From Candidatus Poribacteria bacterium (GTDB lineage: Bacteria > Poribacteria > WGA-4E > WGA-3G), in NCBI GenBank assembly GCA_009845545.1, contig VXZK01000371.1, positions 1 to 36,781 on the forward strand: a stretch of 36,781 nt of DNA. The letters are read 5' to 3'. The notes below the pieces were generated by a model, which was not told the DNA's origin, ran no database searches, and worked only from the letters and a program-made list of their open reading frames with translations. How positions within the stretch are numbered: position 1 is the stretch's first letter; each line of letters starts with the position of its first letter. Positions 1 through 8,281 of this stretch are shown here, in pieces. The position numbers and the translations under genes are program-made.

Positions 1-84
1 TGTGATTTATTTACTCAAATCCATACGAGAAAAATTCATTTTTTCATATAGATTTTGTCGATCTGTAATATGCTCTTTAAAAAT

Positions 85-1209
85 TCAGAGCCATTTTTTA
101 AGCTTGAAAAAGATAAACATCCCGATGCTCATGCTTAACATGACTAATAGAACAATCGGGTACCCCCATTTTGTTTCGAGTTCAGGCATGAACTTGAAAT
201 TCATGCCATAAATACCGGCGATGAACGTTAAAGGAATAAAGAACGTAGCAACGATAGTCAATACCTTCATGACTTCATTCATCCTATGGCTAACTGCCGA
301 GGTATAGACATCAAATAGCCCTGAAACAGCGGAGCGGATCATCTCTAACATCTGAATCACCTGAATGAGATGATCGTAAACATCGCGGAAGTATCGATGT
401 GTATTTTCGCCAAGTAATGGTATTTCATCCTCCAAAATTTCAATGAGAACGTCCCGTAACGGGAGAATCGGTCTACGGAGCAGCAGCTGCTCCGCTCTTA
501 AAACATTGACTTTTGTGAGAACTTCTGGTGAAGGGTCCATCATGATTTCTTCTTCCAATGCTTGAATCCGTTCATTGATTTCATCAAGGACTATGAAATA
601 GTGGTCAACAATAATATCTATCAATGCATAAGCGAGGTAACCCGATTGCATCCGCCGAATCCTGCCCTGTGCATTTCGGAGTCTATTTTGGATAGTTGTG
701 AAAATTTCGCTATGGTTTTCTTGGAGAGATAGCACAAAATTGGGACCAATCACAAAACTGATTTGTTCTCTGGAGACCGTTGCGGCTGCAGCGTTATAAT
801 CGAGGCTTTTGAGAATGATAAAAACATAGTCTTCATAGACCTCTATCTTAGGAAGTTGGGTTGGACTTAGCATATCCTCAAGTAAGAGCGGATCGACACC
901 AAAGCATTCCCCAATCTCCTCAATGATAGGTATCTCATGAATTCCCTCGATCTGGATCCATGTTACGGTTTCAGGGTCTATGAAAGGCACGCATACCGCA
1001 ACTGTTTGAGCTTCCTCTTCCTGAAGGCGTGTTTCATCGTAATCAATGATAGTAATCCGAACAGGTTCTGTTGGCTCTTCACCGAAATAAACAAGGGTTC
1101 CGGGGGGCTGCCCCACCTTTTGCGTATATTTTTTAAATAGGTTTAATAATGGAATTTTCAACTCAGCACCATCGAATAAGTTATATTGACAACGTAATCC
1201 AAGAAACAA
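85..1209 (-). CDS. corA: CorA family Mg2+/Co2+ transporter
   Basis: CorA-family divalent cation channel of the inner membrane, 374 aa, the usual family length. The C-terminus carries the signature GMN (in GIYGMNFKFMPE, about residue 335) at the end of TM1. It is followed by a second hydrophobic helix (PIVLLVMLSMSIGMFIFF) and a short basic tail. The long N-terminal part, with acidic and helical segments such as QALEEEIMMDPS, fits the cytoplasmic funnel. The ORF opens with TTG and has no ATG before about residue 110. A TTG about 17 codons downstream, giving MKIPLLNLFKK, is an alternative start. A sigma70-like promoter lies just upstream and the gene appears monocistronic. Family assignment is firm; the start is not. 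Confidence 0.93.
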   Translation of the reverse strand: MFLGLRCQYNLFDGAELKIPLLNLFKKYTQKVGQPPGTLVYFGEEPTEPVRITIIDYDETRLQEEEAQTVAVCVPFIDPETVTWIQIEGIHEIPIIEEIGECFGVDPLLLEDMLSPTQLPKIEVYEDYVFIILKSLDYNAAAATVSREQISFVIGPNFVLSLQENHSEIFTTIQNRLRNAQGRIRRMQSGYLAYALIDIIVDHYFIVLDEINERIQALEEEIMMDPSPEVLTKVNVLRAEQLLLRRPILPLRDVLIEILEDEIPLLGENTHRYFRDVYDHLIQVIQMLEMIRSAVSGLFDVYTSAVSHRMNEVMKVLTIVATFFIPLTFIAGIYGMNFKFMPELETKWGYPIVLLVMLSMSIGMFIFFKLKKWL

Positions 1210-1237
1210 AATACTCCAGAGTAAACAACGGGTATAT

Positions 1238-1264
1238 ATTATACAATAGAAACCATTTTGTCAA
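1238..1264 (-). promoter_or_regulatory. Putative sigma70 promoter of corA
   Basis: On the minus strand TTGACA (1264-1259) is followed by TATAAT (1243-1238) with a 15-nt spacer, or by an overlapping TAATAT with 17 nt. It sits about 30 bp upstream of the corA start. Consensus match only. Confidence 0.5.
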
Positions 1265-1442
1265 GTTAAATCAGAAATGCTGCAATGCCCTTTCCGACCT
1301 TTAGTGGTGTATAGCAGATCAGATAAACCTCTTGTGTTAGCATACAACTGATATCCAAAAAAAGTGCTTTAATTTGCTAAAAAAACAGATATATGATATT
1401 GTAACGCGACAGATTCAAACGCTTACCAAGAAGGGGAAAATC

Positions 1443-2630
1443 ATGGCAGTTCAAGTTGCAATTATCGGATGCGGTGGGATGGCGAATGGACATCTCAACG
1501 CTTATCTTACAATACATCAAACAGAGCCAGGGAAAGTGGAACTTGTCGCGATGTGCGACGAAGTCAAGGATCGGGCAAATCAATTCGCCGAGCGAGTTAA
1601 AGAGGTAACAGGCAAAAAACCTGCAGTATTTGATGACACCGATACTATGCTTGCAACCGCAGACTTGGACGGGGCAGACATTTGCACTTCGCATGCGCAT
1701 CACCACATCAACGCGATAAAATGTCTCAATAACGGTGTCAACGTCATGGTAGAGAAACCGATGGGCGTTACCGTCAAAGCGAGCCATGCGATTATTAACG
1801 CCGCAAAAGCGAATAATAAAATCGCTGCAACTGCTGAAAATATCCGACGGATGCCGAGTCGGCGCACCGCAGAATGGTTGATGAATGAGAAACAGCTGCT
1901 CGGTGATTTAAGGACATTTTCCGCACAGCACGCCAGTTATCGGGTACCGGACCCACAAAGCAACTGGCACTGGCGACTTGATCTGACACTCGGCGGTGGT
2001 GGCATGGTAATGGATTCTGGCGCACACTACTGTGATACAATACGCTATCTTTTTGGTGACCCGAGTACTGTCTATGCGCGCGTCTGCCAATTTGAGGATT
2101 TACGCGTCACCAAGGCTGGTAAAATTGTCAAGAACGAACAAGAAGACACATGGATAGCGACCATCAACTTCAAAAGTGGAGTCATCGGACTTTGGACGTG
2201 TACATGGGCAGCGATTGGACACGATTTGCATCACGTTGTCTACTACGGTAGCGAAGGTTGTCTGCTTGATGATGGCGATATTTTCCACGGTCCCTTTGAT
2301 GGTGCGGAAGTCATCCTCAAAGATGGGAGCCGCCATAGCATGGAAAGTCTTATCGCTGATTACATGGCGAGCCTCTCCGATGAAGAAAAATCAAGACTTT
2401 TCCCCCACAATTTCACTGACGGTGTCGTACTGGAGTGCTACGATTTTGTGGACGCAATAGCGCACAACCGTCCTCCTGAACTCGATGCCGAAGTAGGACT
2501 TCGCGCAAAATCGATATGTGAAGCAATTTACGAATCTAATGCATGCGGCCAAGCAGTAGACTATGAGGCGGTAGTGGCAGGAGACATTGAAGTCTACCAG
2601 AAACCGATCAATGAGAGATGGGGTCTGTAA
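1443..2630 (+). CDS. Gfo/Idh/MocA family NAD(P)-dependent oxidoreductase
   Basis: Predicted sugar, inositol or other polyol dehydrogenase of the Gfo/Idh/MocA family, 395 aa from the chosen start. The N-terminal Rossmann motif is VAIIGCGGMANGH, the EKP motif is in MVEKPMG, and the C-terminal domain has the GGGMVMDSGAHYCDTIR stretch containing the usual catalytic His. The ORF track begins at a TTG at 1374. I prefer the ATG at 1443 because AAGGGGAAAATC precedes it and the Rossmann strand then starts at residue 4. A decayed MFS transporter follows directly after the stop, suggesting a former dehydrogenase-transporter pair. The substrate cannot be told from sequence. Confidence 0.92.
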   Translation: MAVQVAIIGCGGMANGHLNAYLTIHQTEPGKVELVAMCDEVKDRANQFAERVKEVTGKKPAVFDDTDTMLATADLDGADICTSHAHHHINAIKCLNNGVNVMVEKPMGVTVKASHAIINAAKANNKIAATAENIRRMPSRRTAEWLMNEKQLLGDLRTFSAQHASYRVPDPQSNWHWRLDLTLGGGGMVMDSGAHYCDTIRYLFGDPSTVYARVCQFEDLRVTKAGKIVKNEQEDTWIATINFKSGVIGLWTCTWAAIGHDLHHVVYYGSEGCLLDDGDIFHGPFDGAEVILKDGSRHSMESLIADYMASLSDEEKSRLFPHNFTDGVVLECYDFVDAIAHNRPPELDAEVGLRAKSICEAIYESNACGQAVDYEAVVAGDIEVYQKPINERWGL

Positions 2631-3240
2631 TTGTCTAAGCAGGAACGCACGCCAATTAAGTCTGCGGTAGATCAACAGCGAGAAATCAATGAACCGACCG
2701 ATTATACTGGAAAATCGGTCAGCTATTTTGAACTCCTCCGACAGAACCCCAACTTCCGTTGGCTTTGGGGTGGACAGGTTGTTAGCCTACTTGGGGATTG
2801 GTTTAACCTTATCGCTTCAGCAATATTAATTACTGAGTTGACGGGTTCGGGACTTGCGTTAGGTATTCTGTTTACAATCCGTAAGTATTAGTTTCGGTTA
2901 TGTAATTGCAGCGATTGGATTAGCGATCATGGCACCTGTCTCCACTTTCGGAACTGTGATCTTTGGTGGGCTTGTCCGAAGCGTTGGCGGCGGAATTACA
3001 TGGGTGTTTTCAACGCAATTGCTGCTGCAGCGCGCCCCGAATGAGATTCGCGGACGTATCTTCGGCACTGAGTTCGCGCTTTTTACACTCATGGGGGGTG
3101 CCAGTTCACTCATCACTGGCGCGCTAATGGATCGGTTTCAACTGCAGGTTATTTTGTGGGGGATGGGTGCACTCACGCTTATTCCAGCACTACTCTGATG
3201 GTTCTGGCAAAGACATCACACCCGAGTAAAGGTAAATTAA
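2631..3240 (+). pseudogene. MFS transporter remnant (internal deletion, frameshift, nonsense)
   Basis: Two ORFs in different frames are the two ends of one major facilitator. The 5' part (2631-2891) has NPNFRWLWGGQVVSLLGDWFN, the typical N-terminus and TM1. The 3' part reads from about 2883 (VSISFGYVIAAIGLAIM) through FVRSVGGG-like and IRGRIFGTEFALF motifs of TM8-TM10. Together they give about 190 residues against about 420 in the family, so roughly half the protein is missing at the junction near 2880, where the frame also shifts. The 3' frame then hits TGA at 3196, where family members commonly have Trp. It reads on as WFWQRHHTRVKVN to TAA at 3240, so this is probably a TGG-to-TGA nonsense change. 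It follows the oxidoreductase with no gap. Confidence 0.8.
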
Positions 3241-3244
3241 AAAA

Positions 3245-3835
3245 CTATTCCTTCCATCGCTGGATCAGTTTTGTATCTATCCCAAACTGATCAAGGATTT
3301 TGGTTACAACAAAGTTGAGCAGGTCATCTACATCTTTTGGAAAGTGATAGAATCCCGGCATCGCAGGTAACACGCAGACCCCCATACGCGACAACTTAAG
3401 CATATTTTCTAAATGAATTGAACTTAACGGGGTCTCGCGCGGCACAAGCACAAGTTTACGTCGCTCCTTGATACAGACATCCGCCGCGCGTTGGATAAGG
3501 TTACGTGAGATACCGCCGGCAATAGAAGCGAGGCTTCCCATGCTGCACGGCACCACAATCATCCCCTCTGTACGGAAAGAACCGCTGGCAATCGGTGCGG
3601 CGATGTCCGATTCATGATGGTAAATAACTCGCGGTGAGGAGACTCCGATTAGCGATGCCAACTCGAAATTATCAAGGTCTACTTCAATCTGAAGTTCTTC
3701 CGACAGTGCACGCGCACCCGATGCAGAAATCGTCAAATGTACCTCTATATCCTCATGTTCCGTGAGTACCTCAAGCAGGCGGATACCGTAGATCCCAGCA
3801 CTCGCCCCTGTTATCCCAACAATCAATCGTTTCAA
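3245..3835 (-). CDS. ubiX: UbiX family flavin prenyltransferase
   Basis: Flavin prenyltransferase of the UbiX/Pad1 family, which makes the prenylated FMN used by UbiD-type decarboxylases; soluble and dodecameric in characterised members. It is 196 aa, the family length. The N-terminus MKRLIVGITGASAGIYGIRLLEVL is the canonical FMN-binding start. The middle has VVPCSMGSLASIAGG and the later part has RKLVLVPRETPLSSIHLENMLKLS, both family hallmarks. No ubiD lies in the window. The gene converges on the MFS remnant, leaving only 4 bp between them. Confidence 0.95.
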   Translation of the reverse strand: MKRLIVGITGASAGIYGIRLLEVLTEHEDIEVHLTISASGARALSEELQIEVDLDNFELASLIGVSSPRVIYHHESDIAAPIASGSFRTEGMIVVPCSMGSLASIAGGISRNLIQRAADVCIKERRKLVLVPRETPLSSIHLENMLKLSRMGVCVLPAMPGFYHFPKDVDDLLNFVVTKILDQFGIDTKLIQRWKE

Positions 3836-3949
3836 TGATTACGTGCTCCTTTGCGGAAATTCCGAACAATCGCTTAACAGTAAATGTGCTCCTAAGCATT
3901 TCTATTATATCTGGTTACGAGAAAAGGTCAAGGAAAAACTGCTGTGGCA

Positions 3950-4114
3950 CAGGGGCATTCAATTTTAATAAATTGTTGGATTGGACATCTTTTTTCCAGG
4001 ATTCGCTGCGAAATGCTGCGAAAATTTCTGCGGTTTTTCTTAAAACATAACATATATTAAGTATTAACACCTGCGAAAAGGACAACATCAAAAACCTACA
4101 ATTGAATGACCGGG
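3950..4114. mobile_element. Degenerate MITE-like element (older relative of the 17888 element)
   Basis: This lies in the 378-bp gene-free stretch between ubiX and the aldolase-like gene. The left end CAGGGGCATTCAATTTTAA matches the left end of the 17.9-kb element at 13 of 15 terminal positions, and similarity continues through an A/T-rich stretch ending in TCTTTTTTCC. The right end has AATTGAATG, the inverted complement of the inner TIR. The flanks GCTGTGGCA (3941-3949) and GCTATGGCC (4114-4122) look like a decayed target duplication, 7 of 9 identical. No ORF is present. Apart from a promoter match further right I see nothing else in this intergenic stretch. Confidence 0.5.
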
Positions 4115-4130
4115 CTATGGCCGGAGTTAC

Positions 4131-4159
4131 TTGACAGAAAAATGCTCAACGGGTAAATT
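4131..4159 (+). promoter_or_regulatory. Putative sigma70 promoter of the aldolase-PhyH-amidohydrolase run
   Basis: TTGACA at 4131-4136 and TAAATT at 4154-4159 are separated by 17 nt, about 55 bp before the ATG at 4214. Consensus match only. Confidence 0.45.
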
Positions 4160-4213
4160 AAAGGCAATCTATTTGACTTAGCGTATCGCTTGTAAACGCA
4201 TTGCGAGGAAACT

Positions 4214-5257
4214 ATGAACACTGCTGCCTTAGACACACCAACGCTCGCGGCGGATCTGGATGTACTTGAACGAAACATAGATGGAATGGCACAGCACTGT
4301 CAGCAACTCGGCATTCCGCTCCGTGTCCATACCAAAACGCATAAGGTACCAGAAATTGCTAAACTGCAAATCGCTGCTGGTTCCGAAGGTATCACCTGTC
4401 AGAAATTAGGTGAAGCAGAGGTGATGGTGGATGTCGGCGTTGACAACATCCTTATCCCGTATAACATCGTCGGGAAACCGAAGTTGAAACGGTTGACTGC
4501 ACTCGTCCAACGCGCGCGAATTACCGTCGCATTCGATTCAGAGGAGACCGCAATCGGTATCTCTCAACAAGCGATCGCTGACAGTTGTGTTGTGCCTGTT
4601 ATTGTGGAACTCGATACCGGAAGTGGACGCTGCGGTGTGCAATCACCGCAAGCGGCACAACGCCTCGCACAACAGATTATGAAAATGCAAGGCATTGATT
4701 TCCAAGGTATCATGACGTATCCGAGCAACGTGCGTGCGAAGCCGTTTATTGACGAAACGCTTGATCTACTCTCAAGCGACGGGATTCCTGTGAACATCAT
4801 CAGTGGTGGCGGCACCGGTTCGGAAGCGGCATCAAAAGAGATCGGCTGTACAGAGACCCGTAGCGGATCTTACGTCTATGAAGGCATGACCCGCATCGGT
4901 AATTCAGAGATGCTGACCCCTGAAAGGTGTGTCCTACGCGTTATCGTAACCGTTGTCAGTACGCCAACACCTGATCGGATTATTATTGATGGTGGGATGA
5001 AGACTTTCGCCAGTTACCCACCAACGCCGTATGGACATATCATAGAACATCCAGACGCGAAGATCTACGGCATGTCGGTCGAACACGGGCATGTCGATGT
5101 CAGCGAGTGTTCACACCGATTTAAGGTCGGTGAGCAGCTCTCGGTTATCCCGCTACATCAAGGGATGACGAGCAATCTTCACGACAAACTTGTAGGTATA
5201 CGCGGCGATCAAGTTGAAGCCGTCTGGCAAATCGCCGGTAGGGGCAAAGTTTTTTAA
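4214..5257 (+). CDS. D-threonine aldolase / D-serine dehydratase-like fold III PLP enzyme
   Basis: Alanine-racemase-fold PLP enzyme of the D-threonine aldolase / DSD1 family, 347 aa. The N-terminus has LDTPTLAADLDVLERNI and then HTKTHKVPEIA, whose Lys is the expected PLP Schiff-base residue. The phosphate loop area is IISGGGTGS, about residue 197. The C-terminal small domain has EHGHVDV and PLHQGMTSNLHD. In characterised members this last region carries an H-x-C or H-x-D metal site; here the second ligand position reads Gly (HQG). It could cleave D-3-hydroxy amino acids or dehydrate a D-hydroxy amino acid. It leads a three-gene + strand run with PhyH and amidohydrolase genes. Confidence 0.85.
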   Translation: MNTAALDTPTLAADLDVLERNIDGMAQHCQQLGIPLRVHTKTHKVPEIAKLQIAAGSEGITCQKLGEAEVMVDVGVDNILIPYNIVGKPKLKRLTALVQRARITVAFDSEETAIGISQQAIADSCVVPVIVELDTGSGRCGVQSPQAAQRLAQQIMKMQGIDFQGIMTYPSNVRAKPFIDETLDLLSSDGIPVNIISGGGTGSEAASKEIGCTETRSGSYVYEGMTRIGNSEMLTPERCVLRVIVTVVSTPTPDRIIIDGGMKTFASYPPTPYGHIIEHPDAKIYGMSVEHGHVDVSECSHRFKVGEQLSVIPLHQGMTSNLHDKLVGIRGDQVEAVWQIAGRGKVF

Positions 5258-5304
5258 CGCAGCGCAAGTCTATAACGACAGTTTTTCCAACCAAGAGGAA
5301 AATC

Positions 5305-6021
5305 ATGATTCTACCGACACCGGAACAAAAAGCACAATGGGAAGAAAAAGGGTATCTCGTCTTTGAAAACGCAATTCAAGGGGAGGATCTCAAACGACTC
5401 CAAACCGCTTTCGACTATTGGGCAGACGCATGCAAAGCGGAATGGCTGGATAGAGTCGAAGCAGGGGAATCCGTCGCCACTTTCTATGACATCCCAAACC
5501 CGCTTGAGAAAGATCCGATTTTCATTGATATTATCGATTATCCGAGTTACTATGGCGCATTGATGGCGTTCACTGATCATGACCTGATTTTATTAGGACC
5601 ACAGGTTCGGACGGTGGCACCGTGGCCCGTGAGTTATACCGGATGGCACCCTGATGTTGGACAGAGCAATCCGCTCCATATCAAGGTGCAAATCTACGTT
5701 AACGATGTCGAACCGGGGTCTGGGGAATTCGGCTTTGTACCGGGCAGCCATAAACCGGATGCGGGTCCGTATACGCGTCCGATGCGGCAAGAGAGTATGC
5801 CAGGGCATAAAACTTTCCCCGGTAAAGCAGGCACAGCGATTATGTTCAATTCCTGCGGATGGCACGTTTCGATGGACAATCACTCCGATACACCGCGTAA
5901 ATCGATTATCCTGATCTATGAGAAACGAACACCCGGACGCATTGGACCGGGGCAGTTTGCTTCCATTTCAGACTATTGCCAGACACCAGAACGTCGTAAA
6001 TTGTTTAGCTTAGACGGTTAA
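5305..6021 (+). CDS. Phytanoyl-CoA dioxygenase (PhyH) family protein
   Basis: Fe(II)/2-oxoglutarate-dependent oxygenase of the PhyH family, 238 aa, probably cytoplasmic. The iron facial triad is visible as H115-x-D117 in GWHPDVG and H187 in CGWHVSMD. Arg198 in DTPRKS is placed to bind the 2-oxoglutarate carboxylate. The conserved EPGSGEFGFVPGSHK turn is present. The ATG follows AAGAGGAAAATC. It sits 47 bp after the aldolase-like gene and 19 bp before the amidohydrolase, so co-transcription is likely. The substrate is unknown; the family is very expanded in environmental bacteria. Confidence 0.92.
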   Translation: MILPTPEQKAQWEEKGYLVFENAIQGEDLKRLQTAFDYWADACKAEWLDRVEAGESVATFYDIPNPLEKDPIFIDIIDYPSYYGALMAFTDHDLILLGPQVRTVAPWPVSYTGWHPDVGQSNPLHIKVQIYVNDVEPGSGEFGFVPGSHKPDAGPYTRPMRQESMPGHKTFPGKAGTAIMFNSCGWHVSMDNHSDTPRKSIILIYEKRTPGRIGPGQFASISDYCQTPERRKLFSLDG

Positions 6022-6040
6022 TCACAAGAGGGATATCATA

Positions 6041-6934
6041 ATGCCACGAATTGACGCGCATCTGCACGTATTCACGAAAGCCTCCGCTGAGTTTCCGAGG
6101 GAGATATCAGACGTTTGGCCCGCAGACCGAGAAGAACCTGTCGAAAAACTGTTAGGCGAGATGGAAAAACATCAAATTGATCAGGCAGTTCTTGTCCAGA
6201 TGGCAGGCGCGAGCATAGCAAACCATCGTTACTTACTGCAATGCCTCAGAGAGTATCCAAACCGGTTTTTAGGGATTGGATTGGTTCCAGAGGGGCATCC
6301 GAACCCTGCTGACCACATGGCGGAACTCACAGATAACACTGGAATTATCGGGTTCCGATTTTCTACATTTGGGGGACCGCGTGATATTTTTGCGAAGATG
6401 GATGTCCGCGAGTTCTCGGCATATCCGATTTGGAAGTGTGCTGCCGAGCGCGATTATGTTTTGTGGCTTTATCCGAACGCTATCAATGCACATCTCCTGC
6501 CATACCTGATTCAAGCATTCCCACAGGTACGGATTGTGCTAAATCATCTCGCCGTGTGCCCAGGAAATGGTAAATTCAGCTGGGACGCATTCGGGAGACC
6601 TCAGGTACAGGTGACAGGTTACAACCTCTTTATGCACACCACCTACCGACTCGCGCGCTTTGAAAATGTTAATGTACATCTCTCCGGTCAGTATGCTTTT
6701 AGCGGGGAAGAATTCCCTTATAAAGATTTGGCGGGATGGCACCATGGACTTTTGAGCGGCTTTGGCGCAAAGCGATTGATGTGGGCAACCGATTTTCCGT
6801 GGATTTTGGAAGAGCCCGGATACGGTAAACTTACTACAGTTATAGAAGAATTACTACCAAATCTATCTGAGGCGGAGTTAGCAGATATTATGGGTGGGAA
6901 TGCGAAACGGATTTTACGTTTTCCTGCCCTATAA
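6041..6934 (+). CDS. Amidohydrolase 2 (ACMSD-like) family metal-dependent hydrolase
   Basis: TIM-barrel hydrolase of the amidohydrolase-2 family (2-pyrone-4,6-dicarboxylate lactonase / ACMSD type), 297 aa. The first-strand metal motif is DAHLHV (H7, H9). A later strand has VRIVLNHLAVCPG, with a likely metal His. The barrel ends with LMWATDFPW, whose Asp is the usual last metal ligand. SD GAGGGATATCATA precedes the ATG. It is the third gene of the aldolase-PhyH-amidohydrolase run. Reaction type (lactone hydrolysis or decarboxylation) cannot be decided from sequence. Confidence 0.9.
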   Translation: MPRIDAHLHVFTKASAEFPREISDVWPADREEPVEKLLGEMEKHQIDQAVLVQMAGASIANHRYLLQCLREYPNRFLGIGLVPEGHPNPADHMAELTDNTGIIGFRFSTFGGPRDIFAKMDVREFSAYPIWKCAAERDYVLWLYPNAINAHLLPYLIQAFPQVRIVLNHLAVCPGNGKFSWDAFGRPQVQVTGYNLFMHTTYRLARFENVNVHLSGQYAFSGEEFPYKDLAGWHHGLLSGFGAKRLMWATDFPWILEEPGYGKLTTVIEELLPNLSEAELADIMGGNAKRILRFPAL

Positions 6935-6960
6935 AGGTATTGAAGCTGACGAAAGGCAGT

Positions 6961-7347
6961 TCAGAATCTACTTTTGGTTTGAAAGTCAAACGCGCTCTCA
7001 ATCTGTTCAAGCTTTAACAACTCAAACTCCGGAGACAGATGAATCGCTATCACATCAAAACGACAGGGCGTGTCAAAAAGATTCTTGGCTTGTAGGTATG
7101 CCAAAGCGACTTTGGAAATCTGTTGCTGTTTTTGGGTTGTTACAGCCGTTTGTGGTAACCCGAATTTGAGACTGCGTCGCGTCTTAACTTCCACAAAAAC
7201 GATAAACTCACCATCTTGTGCGATAAGATCAATCTCACCGCGGAGGGCTCGGTAATTCCGTTCAAGGATATCATAGCCGCGCGCTTTGAGATGCGCAACC
7301 GCCAACGACTCACCCGTTTTTGCGATGTCCAAGCGTGAATACGCCAT
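6961..7347 (-). CDS. yraN: UPF0102 / YraN family endonuclease-like protein
   Basis: Small PD-(D/E)XK-fold protein of the YraN (UPF0102) family, 128 aa from the ATG at 7347. The ORF track start at 7389 adds 14 residues that the family lacks, and GGAAAGGAAAAG lies just before the inner ATG. The catalytic pattern is visible as RGEIDLIAQDGEFIVFVEVKTR: E38/D40, then E53-x-K55. The early segment GESLAVAHLKARGYDILERNYR is the family signature. It converges on the amidohydrolase gene. The family is widespread and its role is poorly defined. Confidence 0.92.
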   Translation of the reverse strand: MAYSRLDIAKTGESLAVAHLKARGYDILERNYRALRGEIDLIAQDGEFIVFVEVKTRRSLKFGLPQTAVTTQKQQQISKVALAYLQAKNLFDTPCRFDVIAIHLSPEFELLKLEQIESAFDFQTKSRF

Positions 7348-7401
7348 TTGCACTTTTCCTTTCCAAGCCGTGTGTGTTAAAACACGCAAGCACCTTCATT
7401 A

Positions 7402-7800
7402 CTAATCATCTATTTTCGGGCAGGGGACCCAATCCTCGTAGGTTTGGGAGGAACGCCCGTTCCTGTAGTTAAAGTTAAGGCGTGTGAGCAGTCTAAAATC
7501 GTTGCGTTTCGCACCTGTTGTCAAGCGTTTCCCTTCGAGCGTATAGATGGAGAATAAACCTTTGGCATTCACACCCGCAAGGCGTGTGAGACCGTATTTG
7601 ACGTGCTTTATCAAAGTGTTTTTGACGAGTCCGTCTCCTAACACAGTGCCACCATATCTATTTCGCTGCCTGCCTTTTGATCTTGTTCTCTTGTGTAGAC
7701 ACCTGTGTTTGATGGGTATAGGGGCTATACAGAATATATCGGTATTCTTGGGTATACGCTTCTCACAGGTTTCCCAAGTCTTTAGACTTGGGTAGTTGAC
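7402..7800 (-). pseudogene. C-terminal fragment of an RRXRR/HNH (IscB-like) protein
   Basis: The minus frame is open from 7800 to the stop at 7402 (132 codons). It resembles the C-terminal part of RRXRR-domain HNH nucleases related to IscB. The segments KGRQRNRYGGT, LIKHVKYGLTRLAG, YTLEGKRLTTGAK and DFRLLTRLNFNYR fit the family pattern as I remember it. No RuvC or HNH part remains and there is no ATG; the ORF track uses a GTG at 7644. A palindrome (7773-7792) of the type found at IS200/IS605 ends lies in the upstream part of the same frame. The last codons cover another palindrome, AGGAACGCCCGTTCCT (7449-7464). I infer a transposon-derived remnant; the match is from memory. Confidence 0.45.
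7773..7792. repeat. Perfect hairpin CCCAAGTCT-TT-AGACTTGGG
   Basis: A 9-bp perfect inverted repeat with a 2-nt centre, followed by TAGTTGAC. Such palindromes near a terminus are typical of IS200/IS605-group elements. Its position next to the IscB-like fragment suggests an element end, though no second end was found. Confidence 0.5.
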
Positions 7801-7849
7801 CTATTTTAAGACCATAAAGTAGCCCGTTAACCGCTGAAGAAGACCTGCT

Positions 7850-8197
7850 TCAAGAATAAAGAAGTATAGTTCCGCCAATCCACAGTCGAATTCTCTTTAT
7901 CCAGTCAATATCGGTAGTCGCCTTTGTTAATGTGACTGCCAGCGTTTTTAGATGCTCGTCAAGTTTATCAAGGCGAATCTCAAGCCTGTCGAAACGATCC
8001 TCAAATTTACCCAAACGGTCCTCCTGGGTATCAACTCGAAATTCAAGTTTGTCGAAGCAACCCTCAAGGGTATCGAAGCGGCCTTCAGGATTATTGAACC
8101 TTTTATCGAAGTTCTCCTCAATTTCATTGAATCTTTGGGTGACCCCTTCAAAGCCCTGTTTCATGGTTTCAAGTATAATCTTTTGGTCTTCAGTCAT
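7850..8197 (-). CDS. Small coiled-coil protein with possible C-terminal membrane anchor
   Basis: 115 aa from the ATG at 8197, which is preceded by AAAGGAAC; the track's TTG at 8218 adds 7 residues. Residues about 15-90 are a run of short degenerate repeats built on FDxLE/RFDxLE (RFDTLEGCFDKLEFR, RFDRLEIRLDKLDEHL), predicted to be a long coiled coil. The end TDIDWIKRIRLWIGGTILLYS begins a hydrophobic helix and stops early. Relatives I recall have a full C-terminal transmembrane helix here, so this copy may be truncated. No function can be assigned. Confidence 0.6.
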   Translation of the reverse strand: MTEDQKIILETMKQGFEGVTQRFNEIEENFDKRFNNPEGRFDTLEGCFDKLEFRVDTQEDRLGKFEDRFDRLEIRLDKLDEHLKTLAVTLTKATTDIDWIKRIRLWIGGTILLYS

Positions 8198-8281
8198 TTT
8201 ATGTTCCTTTGGGGGCAATTGTTCCAGATTAACAATAGCACACTAAAGCCTTGGCTAAAAGTCAAGCAATATTTTAAGCCT

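Noticed and set aside
62-92. Possible corA terminator (GCTCT...AGAGC)
   Set aside because: The stem is only 5 bp with a 10-nt loop and no T-tract on the minus strand.
2-211. 69-aa + strand ORF at the window start
   Set aside because: Overlaps the corA 3' end on the opposite strand; the first 84 bp beyond corA hold no supported gene.
2883-3240. TGA read as Trp (alternative code) or programmed frameshift in the MFS gene
   Set aside because: TGA serves as a normal stop in other genes here (for example corA, UPF0175 and the hsdS fusion), and half the protein is missing, so decay explains it better.
3835-4050. 71-aa + strand ORF after ubiX
   Set aside because: No RBS or recognisable sequence; it runs into the degenerate MITE-like element.
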